The notes beneath the pieces were generated by a model. The model was not told where the DNA came from. It searched no databases and was given only the letters and a program-made list of their open reading frames with translations. From Anaeroglomus sp964630775 (GTDB lineage Bacteria; Planctomycetota; Phycisphaerae; Sedimentisphaerales; Anaerohalosphaeraceae): a stretch of DNA of 64,000 bases. Location: positions 1 through 64,000 of the forward strand of contig CAZVYY010000005.1 of assembly GCA_964630775.1 (NCBI GenBank), in the 5' to 3' direction. Below, in pieces: positions 43,443 through 52,543 of the stretch; the stretch's first letter is position 1, and the number at the start of each line of letters is the position of its first letter. Both the position numbers and the translations under genes were made by a program.

Positions 43443-43530
43443 GATACCCAACGGGTAGGAAGATTCCGTAAGCAAAACAAGCACATGGTTGAAGCTGCTG
43501 TACTTCGCCGTGCCGAAACGGACAATATGA
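43443..43530 (+). repeat. Dispersed intergenic repeat, copy B2
   Basis: About 85 bp starting ATACCCAACGGGTAGG and ending GCCGAAACGGACAATATG, gapless alignment to copy B1. Here it lies entirely in front of a start codon: the GH27 ATG is 17 bp further on, with CAGGAA between. No upstream gene ends at it, as the PEP-CTERM gene is divergent. Confidence 0.8.
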
Positions 43531-43546
43531 GACAGGAACATATAGA

Positions 43547-45364
43547 ATGAAAATATATGGAATGGCTGCAATTGTATTTCTGACGGGACTGTGTCATGCC
43601 GCTGAGCCTGTCGTTCAAACATCATTTACCGCAAATCCGGCCTACTGGTCCTGGGCGAAGACCCCGCCGATGGGGTGGAATAGCTGGGACTGTTTCGGCA
43701 CAACACTGACGGAAGAACAAGCCAAAGCTCAGGCCGATGCGATGGAAAAACACCTCAAGCCGTACGGCTGGACCTGGTTTACGGTGGATATCCAGTGGTA
43801 TGAACCTGATTCCCAGGGGCATGGCTATCGGCGCGGTGCACGGCTTGAGATGGATGAATACAGCCGGCTGATACCGGCGCTGAAGAAATTTCCCTCTTCG
43901 TCGGATGGCAGGGGATTCAAACCCCTGGCGGACTATGTCCACGCCAAGGGTCTGAAATTCGGCATCCATATCATGCGTGGTATTCCCAAACAGGCGGTGC
44001 GTGACAATACGGCCATCCTTGGAACAGATGCCCGTGCGGCGGATATTGCCAATACCCGTTCGACTTGCCCATGGAATCCGGACATGTATGGTGTGGATAT
44101 GAGCAAGCCCGGTGCCCAGGCCTATTATGATTCGCTGTTTGAGCTTTATGCCTCCTGGGGAGTAGATTTTGTGAAAGTGGACGACATTGCCCGTCCTTAT
44201 GATGAGGTACAGAAGGCGGAGATTGAGGCCATCCGAAAGGCCATCGACAAGACCGGCCGGCCGATTGTGCTGAGCCTGTCGCCCGGTGATACGCCGATTG
44301 AGCGGGGACAGCACGTGATGAACCATGCCAATATGTGGCGGATTTCCGACGATTTCTGGGACCGCTGGCAGCCGCTGTATGAGATGTTTGGACGACTTGA
44401 GAAATGGACAAAATACCGGGCCGAAGGGGCGTGGCCCGATGCCGATATGCTGCCTTTCGGCATCGTGGAATTCAATCGTCCCACGCGTTTTACCCCGGAT
44501 GAACAAATGACCTGCATGAGTCTGTGGTGTATTGCTCGTTCGCCGCTGATTCTCGGTGCCGATATGACCCGCATGGACGACGCAACGCTTAAGCTGCTGA
44601 CCAATCCGGAGGTGCTGGCAGTCAATCAGGCCAGTACAAATAACCGGCAGATTAAAAACGAAAATGATCTGATTGTCTGGGCGGCGGACGGGCTTGGCGG
44701 GGATCGCTATGTCGGTTTGTTCAATGCCCAGAGCAATGAGAATCCGTTTGATCTGTCCAAAGTCGATTACACCAGCCGTCGGCTCAGTGGTCAACCCCAG
44801 GCCCAGGTCATTGAAATGAGTATGCCGATCCGGAATGCCCGCCGGCTGGTGCTGGTAGTTAAGGACGGCGGCAACGGCAGTGATTATGACCATGCGGCCT
44901 GGATTGAACCGGTGCTCACCGGCCCCAAAGGAACGTTGAAGCTGACCGACCTGGACTGGATCCTCGCAACGGCGGGATGGGGAACCGTTCGCAAGCAGCG
45001 TACCGTTGACGGACGTCCCCTGACCCTGGAGGGAAAACCCGTCGAGGGCATTGGAACGCACTCCGTCTCGGTGATTGAGTTCGAATTGCCCGAAGGGTAC
45101 GACACATTTACTTCCAAAGGCGTGATTACCGAAGGCAGTCAGGGACGGGGGACGCTGGAATTCTGCGTCCTGCTGGATCCCCAGAAGCGGCTAAAACCCG
45201 ATCGCAGTATGGTATCGGTGTCTTTTGCAGATCTCGGGATCACCGGCAAGGCCCGGGTGCGAGACCTGTGGACACGCCGGGATCTGGGTGAATTCAGTGA
45301 TTCGTTTGGGACGGAGGTGCCGCTGCACGGTGCCGGATTGTATCGCATTTCACCGATGCCGTGA
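43547..45364 (+). CDS. GH27 alpha-galactosidase-like enzyme with inserted, apparently permuted NPCBM domain
   Basis: Secreted GH27 enzyme of 605 residues. Signal peptide about 1-18. The TIM barrel (about 36-360) opens with TPPMGWNSWDCF; the nucleophile is Asp212 in FVKVDD and the acid/base is Asp269 in WRISDD. It would hydrolyse terminal alpha-linked galactose; some relatives act on other alpha-glycosides. In the C-terminal beta domain, between GLFNAQS (about 390-396) and MVSVSFADLGITG (about 555-567), lies an extra domain. It carries NPCBM motifs in swapped order: VLVVKDGGNGSDYDHAAWIE (435-454) precedes LDWILATAGWG and GIGTHSVSVIEFELP (501-515). In ordinary NPCBM domains the DGGxGxxYDHADW strand comes last, as in the second GH27 of this cluster. 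Ribosome site CAGGAA is about 10 nt upstream. First gene of the degradation cluster. Confidence 0.88.
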   Translation: MKIYGMAAIVFLTGLCHAAEPVVQTSFTANPAYWSWAKTPPMGWNSWDCFGTTLTEEQAKAQADAMEKHLKPYGWTWFTVDIQWYEPDSQGHGYRRGARLEMDEYSRLIPALKKFPSSSDGRGFKPLADYVHAKGLKFGIHIMRGIPKQAVRDNTAILGTDARAADIANTRSTCPWNPDMYGVDMSKPGAQAYYDSLFELYASWGVDFVKVDDIARPYDEVQKAEIEAIRKAIDKTGRPIVLSLSPGDTPIERGQHVMNHANMWRISDDFWDRWQPLYEMFGRLEKWTKYRAEGAWPDADMLPFGIVEFNRPTRFTPDEQMTCMSLWCIARSPLILGADMTRMDDATLKLLTNPEVLAVNQASTNNRQIKNENDLIVWAADGLGGDRYVGLFNAQSNENPFDLSKVDYTSRRLSGQPQAQVIEMSMPIRNARRLVLVVKDGGNGSDYDHAAWIEPVLTGPKGTLKLTDLDWILATAGWGTVRKQRTVDGRPLTLEGKPVEGIGTHSVSVIEFELPEGYDTFTSKGVITEGSQGRGTLEFCVLLDPQKRLKPDRSMVSVSFADLGITGKARVRDLWTRRDLGEFSDSFGTEVPLHGAGLYRISPMP

Positions 45365-45481
45365 ACCCGGCTGCGGGAGAAGAATTCGATAGGAATGCGT
45401 TTGTCGTTGCATTATCGATATGTATATTATCGTTTGATTCAATAGGAATGTAAAATCGGCAATATAATTTGAGGATTAACC

Positions 45482-48280
45482 ATGAGAAAATCAAATCTGA
45501 CGAATATCTTGAGGACGTCCCCGGCAGCAGCCATTATGTCATTGAAAAATCAGAGGGCCCGGTTGCTGTTGCCTGCCTGTCTGGTGCTGGGATTGCTCGT
45601 GAGCCGTTGGTTTGCCGCTTCTGCTTTTGCGGCTGAGGAAATCTGCGGTTCCTGTACTCACAAAGTGAGTGTTACCGGGGAATTTGCTCACTATAAAGCT
45701 GCTGATTCTGTTGCAATCGAGGGGGCCAACGGCGAGGAGGCGGCATTTCGTGAAGAAATCTATGGCAAAGAGTTCAGCATCAGCGTTTCCAATCTGCCGG
45801 CAGGCCAATACAAGGTCCTGATTGGTCAAGCGGAAACCTTTTTCAGTGAGCCGGGGCAGCGGTTATACAGCGTGACTTCCGGCGATGTGGTGCTGGCCCT
45901 GGACTTTGATATCGTCAAGACCGCCGGCAAGGCAAAAAAAGTGTGTTATATCACTGGCGTAATCGATCATGAAGATGATGCACTCCGGGGGCCGCTGAAA
46001 GTGACGTTTAAGGCGCATCAAGACAATGCCAAGTTCAACACGTTCGAGGTCAAGGATGCTTCAGGAACGCCCATGCTTTCCTTCAATGCGTCCCAGATTG
46101 CCGAACCCTTCGCCGGCAATGCCACAGTGATACCGGATATCAAGGAAGCCCCGATCTGGCGTGAGCCGGCTCAGCCGCTCCGCAAACGCATCGATGACCT
46201 GATTCGTCGGATGTCGCTGGCAGAGAAAGTGGCACAGCTTCAGAACGAGGCGCCCGCGATCGAGCGGCTCGGGCTTCCCGCTTATAACTATTGGAATGAA
46301 GCCCTGCATGGGGTTGCCAATAACGGTGCCGCAACGGTTTTCCCCGAGCCGGTGGGAATGGCCTCGACATGGAATCTGGAGCTGCTCCGTCGAGAAGGAA
46401 CGGTGATTGGCATCGAAGGTCGTGCGAAATTCAACGATTATACCTCCAAAAATAAGGGTAATTCCAAATGGTGGACCGGGCTGACTTTCTGGACACCGAA
46501 CATCAATATCTTTCGCGATCCCCGCTGGGGCCGCGGCCAGGAAACCTATGGCGAAGACCCCTTCCTCACCGGCGAGATCGCCGTGGAGTTTATCAAGGGC
46601 ATTCAGGGGGACCACCCCGACTATATGCTGGCGATGGCCTGTGCCAAGCATTACGCGGTACACAGCGGTCTGGAGCGGGAACGTCACAGCTTTAATGCAG
46701 AGCCTTCAGAACGGGATTTGTATGAAACCTATCTGCCTCAGTTTGAACGGGCGGTAAAGGATGGAGGGGTTGCCGGCGTGATGAGCGCCTATAATGCACT
46801 GTACGGCATTCCCTGCAGCGCCAGTCAATTCCTGCTCAACGACCTGCTGCGGAAGCAGTGGGGGTTTGAGGGGTATGTTGTTTCGGATTGCAGCGCCATC
46901 AACGATATCTGGAACCGGCGAGCTCATAAATATGTCGAGACTCCGGAACAGGCAGCGGCCCTGGCAGTCAAGGCCGGGTGCAATCTCTGCTGCGGCGGCG
47001 ATTACAGCGCCCTGGTGCAGGCCGTCCAGAAGGGCTTGATCGGAGACAAAGAAATCAACGAGGCATTGTATTACACGTTGTGGACGCGTTTCCGTCTGGG
47101 GCTGTTCGACCCGGCCGAGAAAGTGCCGTATTCGAAGTACACTATTGCCGACAATGACACGCCCGAGCACGGGCAGGTCGCCCTCGAGGTCGCCCGTCAG
47201 TCTCTGGTGCTGCTCAAGAACGACGGCATTCTTCCGCTGGACCGTTCCAAATATAAACGCATTGCGGTGATTGGCCCCAACGGCAATTCGAAATCCATGC
47301 TGGAAGGCAACTACCACGGCTCGGCTTCGCATCCGGTTTCCATTCTGGACGGCATCAGGCAGGCGGCCGGGGACGGTATTGAAATTACGTTCGCCCTGGG
47401 CAGTCCCGTTACCACCAAACCCGGGACGGCGGCCTGGAGTCGCCAGGATAACGAGACAAAACGTCCTGTTGCCGAGTTGAAAGAGGAAGCTCTCAAACTG
47501 GCCGCGGAAGCGGATTTGATTATTTATGTCGGCGGCATTACGCCCGCACAGGAAGGCGAGGGTTTTGATCGCGATTCGATTGAACTGCCCGAAGTGCAAA
47601 TCCAGCTCATCCGGGCGCTTCATGCCATCGGCAAACCGATGGTCATGGTTAATTGCAGCGGCTCAGCCATGGCCCTGACATGGGAAGACGAACATCTGCC
47701 TGCAATTCTTCAGGCATGGTATCCGGGACAGGAAGGCGGGCGTGCGGTTGCCGAAGTCCTTTTCGGCCAGGTCAATCCATCGGGCCATTTGCCGCTGACA
47801 TTTTATCGCGCAACGTCTGACTTGCCTGACTTCAGAGATTATTCGATGGCCAACCGGACCTATCGTTATTTCAAGGGCAAGCTCCTCTATGCGTTTGGTC
47901 ACGGCTTGAGCTATACGACCTTTGAATACAAAAACGCAAAGCTCGCGTCGAAAGAGGTTTCCGCCGACGGTGTTGCCAAAGTGTCCTTTACCATAGAAAA
48001 CACAGGTCGTCTTGCCGGCGATGATGTGGCACAGGTGTATTACCGCCATGTCAGTTCACAGGTTCCGCAGCCGAAGCTTGCCCTGTGCGGATTTGCCCGT
48101 GTGCATGTTAAACAGGGCGAGGCAAAGTCGGTTGCCGTTGACATTCCCGCCAGCCGACTGCGGTACTGGGACACAACGAAAAAACAGTACGTGGTGGAGC
48201 CGGGAGAGTATGAAATTCTCATCGGTGCGGCTTCCGACGATATCCGGATCAAGTTGCCTGTGACAATCACCGCCCGGTGA
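45482..48280 (+). CDS. GH3 beta-glucosidase/beta-xylosidase with N-terminal malectin-like domain
   Basis: Secreted GH3 enzyme, 932 residues. The signal segment is late (about 26-51, LLLPACLVLGLLV then AFAAE). Residues about 52-205 form a beta domain that looks malectin-like (YKVLIGQAETFFSEPGQRLYSV). The (alpha/beta)8 catalytic domain (about 225-560) has WNEALHGVANNG, DPRWGRGQETYGEDP and AKHYAVHSG; nucleophile Asp469 in YVVSDCSAI. The second domain (about 580-800) follows, and a Fn3-like domain ends the chain (about 840-930). The motif set is nearest to plant/bacterial GH3 beta-xylosidases, though beta-glucosidase is possible. GAGGA about 8 nt before the ATG supports the start. It lies 117 bp after the GH27 gene. 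No own transporter gene is near. Confidence 0.9.
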   Translation: MRKSNLTNILRTSPAAAIMSLKNQRARLLLPACLVLGLLVSRWFAASAFAAEEICGSCTHKVSVTGEFAHYKAADSVAIEGANGEEAAFREEIYGKEFSISVSNLPAGQYKVLIGQAETFFSEPGQRLYSVTSGDVVLALDFDIVKTAGKAKKVCYITGVIDHEDDALRGPLKVTFKAHQDNAKFNTFEVKDASGTPMLSFNASQIAEPFAGNATVIPDIKEAPIWREPAQPLRKRIDDLIRRMSLAEKVAQLQNEAPAIERLGLPAYNYWNEALHGVANNGAATVFPEPVGMASTWNLELLRREGTVIGIEGRAKFNDYTSKNKGNSKWWTGLTFWTPNINIFRDPRWGRGQETYGEDPFLTGEIAVEFIKGIQGDHPDYMLAMACAKHYAVHSGLERERHSFNAEPSERDLYETYLPQFERAVKDGGVAGVMSAYNALYGIPCSASQFLLNDLLRKQWGFEGYVVSDCSAINDIWNRRAHKYVETPEQAAALAVKAGCNLCCGGDYSALVQAVQKGLIGDKEINEALYYTLWTRFRLGLFDPAEKVPYSKYTIADNDTPEHGQVALEVARQSLVLLKNDGILPLDRSKYKRIAVIGPNGNSKSMLEGNYHGSASHPVSILDGIRQAAGDGIEITFALGSPVTTKPGTAAWSRQDNETKRPVAELKEEALKLAAEADLIIYVGGITPAQEGEGFDRDSIELPEVQIQLIRALHAIGKPMVMVNCSGSAMALTWEDEHLPAILQAWYPGQEGGRAVAEVLFGQVNPSGHLPLTFYRATSDLPDFRDYSMANRTYRYFKGKLLYAFGHGLSYTTFEYKNAKLASKEVSADGVAKVSFTIENTGRLAGDDVAQVYYRHVSSQVPQPKLALCGFARVHVKQGEAKSVAVDIPASRLRYWDTTKKQYVVEPGEYEILIGAASDDIRIKLPVTITAR

Positions 48281-48298
48281 ACTGCTCCAACAAACGCG

Positions 48299-48323
48299 GC
48301 CCCCGGGCAGTCCGGCCGGGGGC
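48299..48323. other. GC-rich hairpin between GH3 and GH97 genes
   Basis: GCCCCCGG (48299-48306) and CCGGGGGC (48316-48323), an 8-bp perfect stem with 9-nt loop, 19 nt after the GH3 stop codon and without a T-run. It may protect the upstream mRNA end or attenuate read-through. Confidence 0.5.
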
Positions 48324-48354
48324 GGCTCGAACTCCTTGCGAAAATGAGGTGACA

Positions 48355-50379
48355 ATGCTGACTCAAAAGAAGACTCAATCCTATCTTATGTATCTATGCC
48401 TTGCGTGGCTTTGCCTGTTTCTGTTCATAATTCCCGAATCCGTGCACGCGGCGGAGCACCGCCTTTCGTCACCGGATGGCCGAATCGAGGTTATTGTCTC
48501 AGACACAGCGGGGCTGCGGTATCGGGTAAAATACGAGGGCGATACCGTACTCACGGATTCGATTCTGGGGCTTGAATTCAGGGACGGCATCAAGCTGGGG
48601 CCGTCGGCGACTGTAACCAAAGCCAAAACCAGCGATCATGACGGTCAATGGGAAAACCCGTTCGGCCAGCGGCGTATTGTGCCGGATAACTGGCGGCAGC
48701 TTCATCTGATGCTGGAGGAACAAGGCCGGACGTTCGGTCTGATTGTGCGCGCCTATGACGACGGCGTTGCATTTCGATACGACCTTCCGAAAGAGTCCGG
48801 CCTGGGCGATTTTGTGCTGACCGATGAACTGACCGAGTTTCGCTTTGCGGAGGATTATCGCTGCTGGGCCGGCAATGAATCGGCGTGTGCGGAGAATCAG
48901 TACCCGGAGAAGAAGTTAAGTGCCATTCGTTCGGGCCGGGCGGGCCGACCCTTTCAGAGCGTTTTGCCGCTGCTGGTCGAAACGCCGTCGGCTTATATTG
49001 CGGTAGCAGAATCGGACCTGCTGGACTGGGCCGGCATGTCGCTGACGGGGACCGGCACATCCGCGGTCAGGGCGGTACTTGACCGGCGTTCGGATGGAAA
49101 CGGGCTGGTGGTGTCGTCCACCCCGCGTGTCAGCCCCTGGCGTGTATTGATCATTGGTCGCAAAGCCAAAGACGTGGTGGATTCCGATTTGATTGCCACC
49201 CTCGCTTCTCCCTGCCGTTTGCAAGACACATCGTGGATTAAACCCGGTGCCTGTGCCTGGGATGCCTGGTGGACGGGAACGAATCCCTATGATTCCAACC
49301 CGGGTCACAAAGGCGTATACGCCCGCGGCTCCACACCTTCACATAAGGAGTGGATTGACCTGGCGGCTGAAATGGGCTGGCCCTATCAGTTGATGGATTG
49401 GTTCTGGTATAAGGGGATGACGAGTTTTGACAAAACACTGCATTCCAGCCCCAATCCGGTGCAGGGCGATTTCAGACAGCCGGTTCCGGAGGTCGATGTG
49501 GCTGAACTGGTTCAGTATGCAAAATCAAAAAACGTCCGATTGCTGATCTGGGCACACTCGCTGGACATCGAAACGTTCGGAGTTGAAACCGCTCTGGCCT
49601 ATCTGGCAAAGCAGGGATTCGCCGGGGTGAAAATTGATTTTTTCAACAGCCAGTCGCAAGAGACGGTTCAATGGTGTGAAAATGCGTTGTCAATTGCGGC
49701 AAAGCACGGTTTGCTGGTGAATTTTCACGGGACCTACAAACCTGCGGGGATGGCTCGCACGTATCCGAATTTTATCACGCAGGAAGGTGTGCTCGGCAAC
49801 GAATACAACAAACTCGGCGGCAATCAGTGCACTCCGCTGCATACCATGACGCTGCCGTTTACGCGAGGTCTGCTGGGGCCGATGGATTTTACGCCCGGCG
49901 GTTTCATCAATCGTGCGCCGGGGGAGTTTAAAATCACCTCGCCCTCCCAGGTCATGGGATCCCGCGCCCGGCAGCTTGCCATGACGGTCGTCTATTTCAG
50001 TCCTCTGCAGGTCCTGTGCGACAGTCCCCGCAATTATCGCGGCCAGCCCGGCGTGGAGTTTCTGCGGAATCTGCCCACCGTCTGGGATGAGACGGTGGTT
50101 CTGGAGGGCGAGGTCGCCCGCTCTATCATCATTGCCCGTCGGTCGGGAGACACCTGGTACCTGGCGGCGATGAACGGGGATGAGCCGATGCAATTGCAGG
50201 CCCGTCTGACATTTCTGGACAAAGGTAAATGGACGCTGCGCAGCTTCGCAGACAATACGGAATCCTCCGATTATCAGGCTGTAACTGAGTCCGCTGTCGC
50301 AGTGGATGCCAAAACCGTTGTTCCGATTTCAATGCTGCCTGCCGGCGGCTTTGCCGGAATCATTACCAGAGAAAAATAA
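48355..50379 (+). CDS. GH97 glycoside hydrolase, retaining alpha-galactosidase type
   Basis: Secreted GH97 enzyme, 674 residues. Signal peptide about 1-32 (LMYLCLAWLCLFLFII, then ESVHAAE). The N-terminal beta-super-sandwich (about 33-285) opens with LSSPDGRIEVIVS and includes RAYDDGVAFRYDLP. The barrel includes ACAWDAWWTG, MDWFWYKGM, and GVKIDFFNSQSQ with Asp428, followed by FHGTYKPAGMARTYPNF and TQEGVLGNEYN with Glu477. Asp at the position in KIDF is the nucleophile of retaining GH97 alpha-galactosidases, while inverting alpha-glucosidases lack it; I therefore favour alpha-galactosidase (family knowledge, not tested). The ATG is supported by GAGGTG about 5 nt upstream; an in-frame GTG at 48277 would place the hairpin inside the gene. 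Neighbours are two GH27 enzymes, so three candidate alpha-galactosidases sit together. Confidence 0.87.
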   Translation: MLTQKKTQSYLMYLCLAWLCLFLFIIPESVHAAEHRLSSPDGRIEVIVSDTAGLRYRVKYEGDTVLTDSILGLEFRDGIKLGPSATVTKAKTSDHDGQWENPFGQRRIVPDNWRQLHLMLEEQGRTFGLIVRAYDDGVAFRYDLPKESGLGDFVLTDELTEFRFAEDYRCWAGNESACAENQYPEKKLSAIRSGRAGRPFQSVLPLLVETPSAYIAVAESDLLDWAGMSLTGTGTSAVRAVLDRRSDGNGLVVSSTPRVSPWRVLIIGRKAKDVVDSDLIATLASPCRLQDTSWIKPGACAWDAWWTGTNPYDSNPGHKGVYARGSTPSHKEWIDLAAEMGWPYQLMDWFWYKGMTSFDKTLHSSPNPVQGDFRQPVPEVDVAELVQYAKSKNVRLLIWAHSLDIETFGVETALAYLAKQGFAGVKIDFFNSQSQETVQWCENALSIAAKHGLLVNFHGTYKPAGMARTYPNFITQEGVLGNEYNKLGGNQCTPLHTMTLPFTRGLLGPMDFTPGGFINRAPGEFKITSPSQVMGSRARQLAMTVVYFSPLQVLCDSPRNYRGQPGVEFLRNLPTVWDETVVLEGEVARSIIIARRSGDTWYLAAMNGDEPMQLQARLTFLDKGKWTLRSFADNTESSDYQAVTESAVAVDAKTVVPISMLPAGGFAGIITREK

Positions 50380-50439
50380 TCGATGAAAAGTCAATTACGT
50401 CGTCTGTCATTTCATGACCTGAATAAGGATATCAATCGT

Positions 50440-52482
50440 ATGATGCATGTGGTTAAGAAATTATGGGTTTGTACAATCTGTGTTTTGCTGGCATCAGTAT
50501 TTGCTGCGTCGCAGGACACCGCATCCGAAGAAACAATCTGGCTGTCCAGCCTTGATGTGTCGCGTATTGAACAGGGGTGGGGCCAGGCGCGTTCGAACCG
50601 TTCCGTGGATAACCGGCGTATGATGATCGCGGGCCAGCGATATCAAAACGGCATCGGCACCCATGCCAATTCCAGCATTCCCCTGCTCCTGGACGGCAAC
50701 GGGGTTGAACTGTCGGGCCGTGCCGGTCTGGACGATGAAACCAACGGCCGGGGGTCGGTGGTGTTTCAGATTACCGCCGACGGAAAAGAGATTTGGACCA
50801 GCGGGCTGATGCGCCCGGGTGATGCGGCCAAAGAATTTACGCTGGATGTCAAGGAGGTCAAATCCCTCGTGCTGCTGGCACTGGATGGCGGTGACGGGTT
50901 TGACTATGACCATGCGGACTGGGTGGACCTGAAAATCACCATGATCAATAACGGCAAGCCGAAACTGGACATTCCACCCATCGAAGATGCGGTGATTCTG
51001 ACCCCAAAACCCGCACCCTCGCCCCGCATTAATGGAGCGAAGGTCTTCGGTGTTCGTCCCGGGTCTCCGTTTCTGTTCACCATTGCGGCTACCGGCGACC
51101 GCCCGATGACCTTTTCGGCCGAAGGACTTCCCTCTGGACTGACGCTTGATTCCGAAACCGGACAGATAACCGGAAAGCTGGAAAAGGCAGGGGAATACAA
51201 GCTGATGCTTCATGCCAAAAACGCTCTTGGTCAGGCCAGTCGGGAATTCAAAATCGTGTGCGGTTCGCAAATCGGTCTGACTCCGGCAATGGGCTGGAAC
51301 AGTTGGAACTGCTTTGCCGGTGCGGTCACCGCAGAGAGCATCAAGGCGGCCGCGGATGCCATGGTCAAAAGCGGCCTGATCAATCACGGCTGGACCTACA
51401 TCAATATTGACGATTTCTGGCAGGTGCATCGCGATTCAAAGGACCCAACGCTCCAGGGTCCCAAACGCAGTGAAGACGGTCGCATTCTGCCCAATCCCCG
51501 CTTTGCGGACATGAAAGGCCTTGTGGATTACGTTCACGGCAAAGGACTCAAAATCGGCATCTATTCAGTGCCCGGCCCCTGGACGTGCGGCGGCTGCGTT
51601 GGCAGTTTTGGCTATGAATTGCAGGACGCCCGGCAATACGCCGAATGGGGATTTGACTATCTTAAGTATGACTGGTGTTCCTATAATCCCGCCTTCGAAG
51701 ACCGTCGTGACGACAAAGACTGGGATCCATACTCGGCGCCCAATATCCAGTATTCCGGCGGCGATCATCCGACAAAAGGCCGGGCTCCCTTCAAGCGGAT
51801 GCATGAGGCGCTGGCACAGCAGCCGCGGGACATCATCTACAGCCTTTGTCAATACGGGATGGGCAATGTCTGGGAGTGGGGAACCGAGGTCGGCGGAAAC
51901 TCCTGGCGCACCACGCAGGATATCAATGACAGTTGGGGCAGCATGTCAGGTATTGGATTCCGACAGGCCGGTCTGGAAAAGTATGCCGGCCCGGGGCATT
52001 TTAATGACCCCGATATGCTGGTTGTCGGCCACGTAGGCTGGGGAAATCCCAAGCCCACAAAACTTACCCCCAACGAGCAATACACCCATATCAGCCTCTG
52101 GAGCCTGCTTGCGTCGCCTCTGCTGATCGGCTGCGATATGACCAAACTGGACGATTTTACCCTGAATCTGCTGACCAACGATGAAGTCATTGAAGTCAAC
52201 CAGGATCCCCTGGGACGTCAGGCCGGCCGGATTACGCAGGAGGGGACCCGTGAAGTCTGGGCCAAGCCGATGGAAGACGGCTCCATGGCTGTAGGCCTGT
52301 TTAACCGCAGTCAGCGGGAACAAACCGTTACCGTTACCTGGTCCGATCTTGGGATTACCGGCCGACAGTCTGTGCGCGATCTGTGGCGTCAGAAAGACCT
52401 GGGCGAATTCACCGGGCAGTTTGAGGCACAGGTTGGCCGCCATGGTGTGGTCCTGGTGAAAATCGCCCCAACCAAACAATAA
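50440..52482 (+). CDS. GH27 alpha-galactosidase with N-terminal NPCBM and Ig-like domains
   Basis: Secreted GH27 enzyme, 680 residues from the ATG chosen. Signal peptide about 1-23 (LWVCTICVLLASVFAAS). NPCBM domain at about 32-165, in normal order: WLSSLDVSRIEQGWGQ, QNGIGTHANSSIPLLLDG, then LDGGDGFDYDHADWVDL at its end. An Ig-like He_PIG-type domain follows at about 195-275 (PMTFSAEGLPSGLTLD). The catalytic barrel starts at GLTPAMGWNSWNCF; nucleophile Asp411 in LKYDWC, acid/base Asp494 in WRTTQDI. The C-terminal domain contains TVTWSDLGITGRQSVRDLW, close to its paralogue at the start of the cluster. AAGGA lies 10 nt before ATG 50440; an ATG 19 codons earlier is possible but would push the signal peptide inward. 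Confidence 0.92.
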   Translation: MMHVVKKLWVCTICVLLASVFAASQDTASEETIWLSSLDVSRIEQGWGQARSNRSVDNRRMMIAGQRYQNGIGTHANSSIPLLLDGNGVELSGRAGLDDETNGRGSVVFQITADGKEIWTSGLMRPGDAAKEFTLDVKEVKSLVLLALDGGDGFDYDHADWVDLKITMINNGKPKLDIPPIEDAVILTPKPAPSPRINGAKVFGVRPGSPFLFTIAATGDRPMTFSAEGLPSGLTLDSETGQITGKLEKAGEYKLMLHAKNALGQASREFKIVCGSQIGLTPAMGWNSWNCFAGAVTAESIKAAADAMVKSGLINHGWTYINIDDFWQVHRDSKDPTLQGPKRSEDGRILPNPRFADMKGLVDYVHGKGLKIGIYSVPGPWTCGGCVGSFGYELQDARQYAEWGFDYLKYDWCSYNPAFEDRRDDKDWDPYSAPNIQYSGGDHPTKGRAPFKRMHEALAQQPRDIIYSLCQYGMGNVWEWGTEVGGNSWRTTQDINDSWGSMSGIGFRQAGLEKYAGPGHFNDPDMLVVGHVGWGNPKPTKLTPNEQYTHISLWSLLASPLLIGCDMTKLDDFTLNLLTNDEVIEVNQDPLGRQAGRITQEGTREVWAKPMEDGSMAVGLFNRSQREQTVTVTWSDLGITGRQSVRDLWRQKDLGEFTGQFEAQVGRHGVVLVKIAPTKQ

Positions 52483-52543
52483 TTAAATCGAGACAGGAAT
52501 TATAAATGAAGCAGAGTTGCTTCTTGTCAGGAGTCAATACATT

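Noticed and set aside
43153..43444. Frames of 73-85 codons in the PEP-CTERM/GH27 gap
   Set aside because: No start signals, and one overlaps the candidate promoter and repeat B2.
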